From: Branchiostoma floridae
Taxonomy: Eukaryota; Chordata; Leptocardii; Amphioxiformes; Branchiostomatidae
Assembly (NCBI RefSeq): GCF_000003815.2
Contig: NC_049979.1
Location: forward strand, 12,624,766 to 12,688,765
DNA length: 64,000 nucleotides
Direction: 5' to 3'
The notes beneath the pieces were generated by a model that did no database searches, was not told the DNA's origin, and worked only from the letters and a program-made list of their open reading frames with translations. Below are positions 60,687 through 64,000 of the stretch, piece by piece. Every line of letters begins with the position of its first letter. Position 1 is the stretch's first letter. A program made the translations under genes and the position numbers.

Positions 60687-62259
60687 ATGATGGTGGGTGG
60701 GAGTCGTAGTTTTCTCGATTTTTTTGCGATTTCTGTGTGATGAATCCTTCCAATTTCTTACTTCAACTTTTCCTCAACACAGGACGGACTGGATGACAGC
60801 CCTGACTTGTTGGCTGAAGACGAAAACAAGGTACGTTGGAACGTCTTTTCCGAAGAGCATAGCGGGGAGGTCAAGGGCCACCGTGGCCTGCACCCCTGTG
60901 CAAACTTCCAGCATTTCAACGCGTCGGCTATGAAGGGGCGTTACCGAGGCCATAGGAGAAGCTTCACTAAAGAAAGTTGCATTTGATTCGAAAAGTTGAC
61001 TATAAGAGGAACTCCATAGACGACATATGCCGTAACTGTACTGTGTTGTTTCACCGAGAGGAAGTCGCCCCTCCCCACTTCCTGTTCATAGTGACATACC
61101 AGAAGATGAGCAAAGAGTTCTAGAAAACAGTGTTGTGTGTGTATGGTGTTTGGCGTTCCTTCAATCAGTCTCCAGTTTTCATTTCAAAATTTAGCAAAAA
61201 TGTTGCTTGAATATCTGGGATCAGGGGAGTATTTGGGATCACGGGAGTATATTTGGCATTATGCCTCACCTGCTGATTATGTCACCTGAGTATTTGTATA
61301 GGTTGGTCACCTGTTCTTTGTTAGCTGTCTCCACTGTGTGAACTGTGTTGTTTACCACCTAGCTCCTCTTGTCTAATGACTTTCTGTCCCACCTGTTTTT
61401 CCTGCTTGCGCTGTGAAGAGTGAAACCCCATCTTATGATGTAAGCTATCAATGTAACTCCATTAACTTTGTGATATTCCAGCTTTAAATTTTTAATGTCA
61501 CTTGTCTCATGTAATACTTCATAGTTCTTGGATATCTAATATGATCTTGGTACATTGGTGTAGCTATCTTTAATAAAAGTACAAAAACATAGCTGCCTGG
61601 CATTATGTGGGTTGTTGCATGAAAATGTACAATACATGAAAATCTAAAATGTAGGGTAAGGGTTTTTGTGCAGAGATATACAGGTTGTTCCAGTCTTCTG
61701 GCACTTGAATGTTATATAAATACCACTGGTTATTATCAATGGGAACTGCCTTGTACAAACTTCACATAGCATGTAGCAATAAGTCAGAAATCTACAAACG
61801 AATCTTCCAGATATGACTTCTTCCAAGAAAGTTCTTTTTTTTTTTAAATGTACATCATGTAGCACAATTATTTTGTAATCATGAAGTTTTAATTCAAAAT
61901 GAATGTTTTCACTCACCAATTTTTATCAACACATTTTACATGGAGGAAACCACAACCTCATGACTTCCTTGAATTTTTTTTAAAAAGAGGCCTGAGGACC
62001 TTAGCTTTGGTCTGCTGTGTAGTGTTCATGAAAGTAAAATGACACCTTCTAACTATGTTTAATAGTTTACATGTACGAATTTCTATGCAGGTAATTATAT
62101 GTTATTTTTGCAACATTGAAGCATATGTCAAAGTGTTTTTTTCTTGCTTTGTAGCCACGGACAGAGAGTGTGGATCTGACGAAAGATGACACCTTAAGCA
62201 TTGACATCTCAGATGCCCTGAGTGAGAGGGATCGGGTCAAATTTACTGTTCACACCAAG
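60687..62259 (+). CDS. SNX6: Sorting nexin of the SNX5/SNX6/SNX32 group, 5' part only
   Basis: SNX-BAR protein that pairs with SNX1/SNX2 in endosome-to-Golgi retrieval (ESCPE-1/retromer-linked coat). Three coding exons are visible: 60687-60692 (ATGATG only), 60783-60830 and 62155-62259. Spliced, they begin M-M-D-G-L-D-D-S-P-D, nearly the human SNX6 N-terminus, and reach DISDALSERDRVKFTVHTK, the conserved entry into the PX domain (53 residues in all). The next exons should lie in the 563-N gap or beyond the window, so the phosphoinositide/cargo pocket and BAR domain are not seen. The six-base first coding exon is supported by the GTGGGT donor, phase 0 and the human MM start. Closer to SNX6 than to SNX5 at the N-terminus. 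Confidence 0.88.
60831..62154 (+). other. SNX6: SNX6 intron 2
   Basis: This 1.3-kb intron has no recognised exon. Its first 400 bases (to about 61231) are repeated at 63608-64000 as part of the duplicated block. Confidence 0.7.
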
Positions 62260-62458
62260 GTACGTGATCTCAAGACCTTTTCTATGGTTACATATAATTT
62301 GGAAATACCCAGGTGGATATTTTGCAAGGCTTTTGGCTCATGTAATTCAATGAAGTCTGAGAAAAGGAGCAAAGTGTAGGTGTGTAAAATAGATTATATA
62401 ACTTATAAGTCCAATTTTATGCGTAACATTGCTGACAAACCAGAATGACTCATAAAAA

Positions 62459-63021
62459 NNNNNNNNNNNNNNNNNNNNNNNNNNNNNNNNNNNNNNNNNN
62501 NNNNNNNNNNNNNNNNNNNNNNNNNNNNNNNNNNNNNNNNNNNNNNNNNNNNNNNNNNNNNNNNNNNNNNNNNNNNNNNNNNNNNNNNNNNNNNNNNNNN
62601 NNNNNNNNNNNNNNNNNNNNNNNNNNNNNNNNNNNNNNNNNNNNNNNNNNNNNNNNNNNNNNNNNNNNNNNNNNNNNNNNNNNNNNNNNNNNNNNNNNNN
62701 NNNNNNNNNNNNNNNNNNNNNNNNNNNNNNNNNNNNNNNNNNNNNNNNNNNNNNNNNNNNNNNNNNNNNNNNNNNNNNNNNNNNNNNNNNNNNNNNNNNN
62801 NNNNNNNNNNNNNNNNNNNNNNNNNNNNNNNNNNNNNNNNNNNNNNNNNNNNNNNNNNNNNNNNNNNNNNNNNNNNNNNNNNNNNNNNNNNNNNNNNNNN
62901 NNNNNNNNNNNNNNNNNNNNNNNNNNNNNNNNNNNNNNNNNNNNNNNNNNNNNNNNNNNNNNNNNNNNNNNNNNNNNNNNNNNNNNNNNNNNNNNNNNNN
63001 NNNNNNNNNNNNNNNNNNNNN
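62459..63021. other. assembly gap (563 N)
   Basis: N run after SNX6 exon 3 and before the second copy of the SNX6 5' end. A size that is not round suggests an estimate from read pairs. Confidence 1.
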
Positions 63022-63463
63022 CAATATGATGTTCATTTGCATAATTAGATTTAATCTATATGCTGTCTTTCCTCAAGTACAAATGTCAAAAGTACACATG
63101 GAACCTAAAACCAAGGTCCGTCTAACGTTAGCTAAAACCGAGGATGTAATAACCCTTACGAAGGTAATGACTTTGACTTTAGGTTATTGAATATTGACCA
63201 TGAGACAAGTATAATGCAATACTGAAAGCGTTTACTTTTGCGACCTAGATCAGCTCCTTATCGACCGACTAAATTTTGACGCCAGTAGACATTGTGGGTG
63301 GAGGATGGCTGTCCAACACCCCGAGGAGGAGTGGGATCCTCTGAAGTACCGTGCTGGTCACATGGCTCTGTTTTGATATGTGTCGGTTTCTCCCACAATG
63401 CACGACGGTGTGCAACATACACACATCATCACGTGACGAGTGGAGTTGGGAAGAGGTGGCGCC

Positions 63464-63607
63464 ATGATGGTGGGTGGGAGTCGTAGTTTTCTCGATCTTT
63501 TTGCGATTTCTGTGTCATGAATCCTTCCAATTTCTTACTTCAACTTTTCCTCAACACAGGACGGACTGGATGACAGCCCTGACTTGTTGGCTGAAGACGA
63601 AAACAAG
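63464..63607 (+). CDS. SNX6: second copy of SNX6 coding exons 1-2
   Basis: ATGATG at 63464-63469 and exon 63560-63607 repeat the first two coding exons at 60687 and 60783. The exons are identical, while flanking DNA shows scattered substitutions and small indels (for example GAGGAGTGGG versus GAGGAGGAGTGGG upstream). The copy continues to the window end without exon 3. It is either an allele placed in series or a recent tandem duplicate; I favour the first because other gaps in this window show the same pattern. Confidence 0.75.
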
Positions 63608-64000
63608 GTACGTTGGAACGTCTTTTCCGAAGAGCATAGCGGGGAGGTCAAGGGCCACCGTGGCCTGCACCCCTGTGCAAACTTCCAGCATTTCAACGCG
63701 TCGGCTATGAAGGGGCGTTACCGAGGCCATAGGAGAAGCTTCACTAAAGAAAGCTGCATTTGATTCGAAAAGTTGATTATAAGAGGAACTCCATAGACGA
63801 CATATGCCGTAACTGTACTGTGTTGTTTCACCGAGAGGAAGTCGCCCCTCCCCACTTCCTGTTCATAGTGACATACCAGAAGACGAGCAAAGACTTCTAG
63901 AAGCAAACAGTGAGAATGATGTTTGGCCTTCCTTCAATCAGTCTTCAGTTTTCATTTCAAAATTTAGCAAAAATGTTGCTTGAATATCTGGGATCAGGCG

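Noticed and set aside
62347-63042. Long open frames across the N run
   Set aside because: They consist of unknown bases and carry no information.

Overview
This is a window of an animal nuclear genome. It is very probably from a lancelet (Branchiostoma) or a close invertebrate deuterostome. The genes are split into many short exons with GT-AG introns. Their spliced products match human proteins along their whole length, with one invertebrate gene standing for several vertebrate paralogues. The introns are full of small non-autonomous DNA transposons and tRNA-derived SINEs. Near-identical blocks on both sides of assembly gaps suggest a draft assembly of a highly heterozygous animal. Species is inferred; gene identities rest on reading spliced exons against remembered family sequences.

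Layout: (1) 116-13768, + strand: 28 exons of HEATR5 (HEATR5A/B orthologue), 5' part outside the window. (2) 20139 to about 16783, - strand: COX20, four exons, C-terminus lost in a 100-base gap. (3) 20297-22599, + strand: CCDC97, four exons, head-to-head with COX20 with 157 bp between start codons. (4) 29140-25818, - strand: DESI2, five exons, complete. (5) 35851-32096, - strand: ZNF410-like C2H2 zinc-finger gene, eight coding exons, six fingers. (6) 43160-56377, + strand: XPO1/CRM1 exportin, 29 coding exons, complete, 1073 residues. (7) 60687-62259, + strand: first three coding exons of a SNX6-type SNX-BAR sorting nexin, with a second copy of its promoter and first two exons at 63022-64000 beyond a 563-base gap.

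For the complete gene models the exon lengths add up to whole numbers of codons: XPO1 3222 nt, CCDC97 1044 nt, ZNF410 1722 nt, DESI2 507 nt with stop. The visible HEATR5 part is 1605 codons including stop. This is an internal check on the splice sites.

The genes do not form one pathway. HEATR5 and SNX6 act in endosome/TGN sorting, XPO1 in nuclear export, COX20 in cytochrome oxidase assembly, DESI2 in removal of ubiquitin-like modifiers, ZNF410 in transcription, and CCDC97 is linked to the spliceosome. Their linkage echoes human gene order: COX20 and DESI2 are neighbours at 1q44, and HEATR5A, SNX6 and ZNF410 are all on chromosome 14.

The most notable non-genic structures are a compact COX20/CCDC97 divergent promoter with four AGGTCA half-sites, a 1275-bp element with 75-bp terminal inverted repeats in COX20 intron 1, and a nested pair of DNA transposons at 41633-42704. 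Also notable are an in-frame alternative acceptor in XPO1 and duplicated blocks around gaps that look like unmerged alleles. I found no wholly new gene system.
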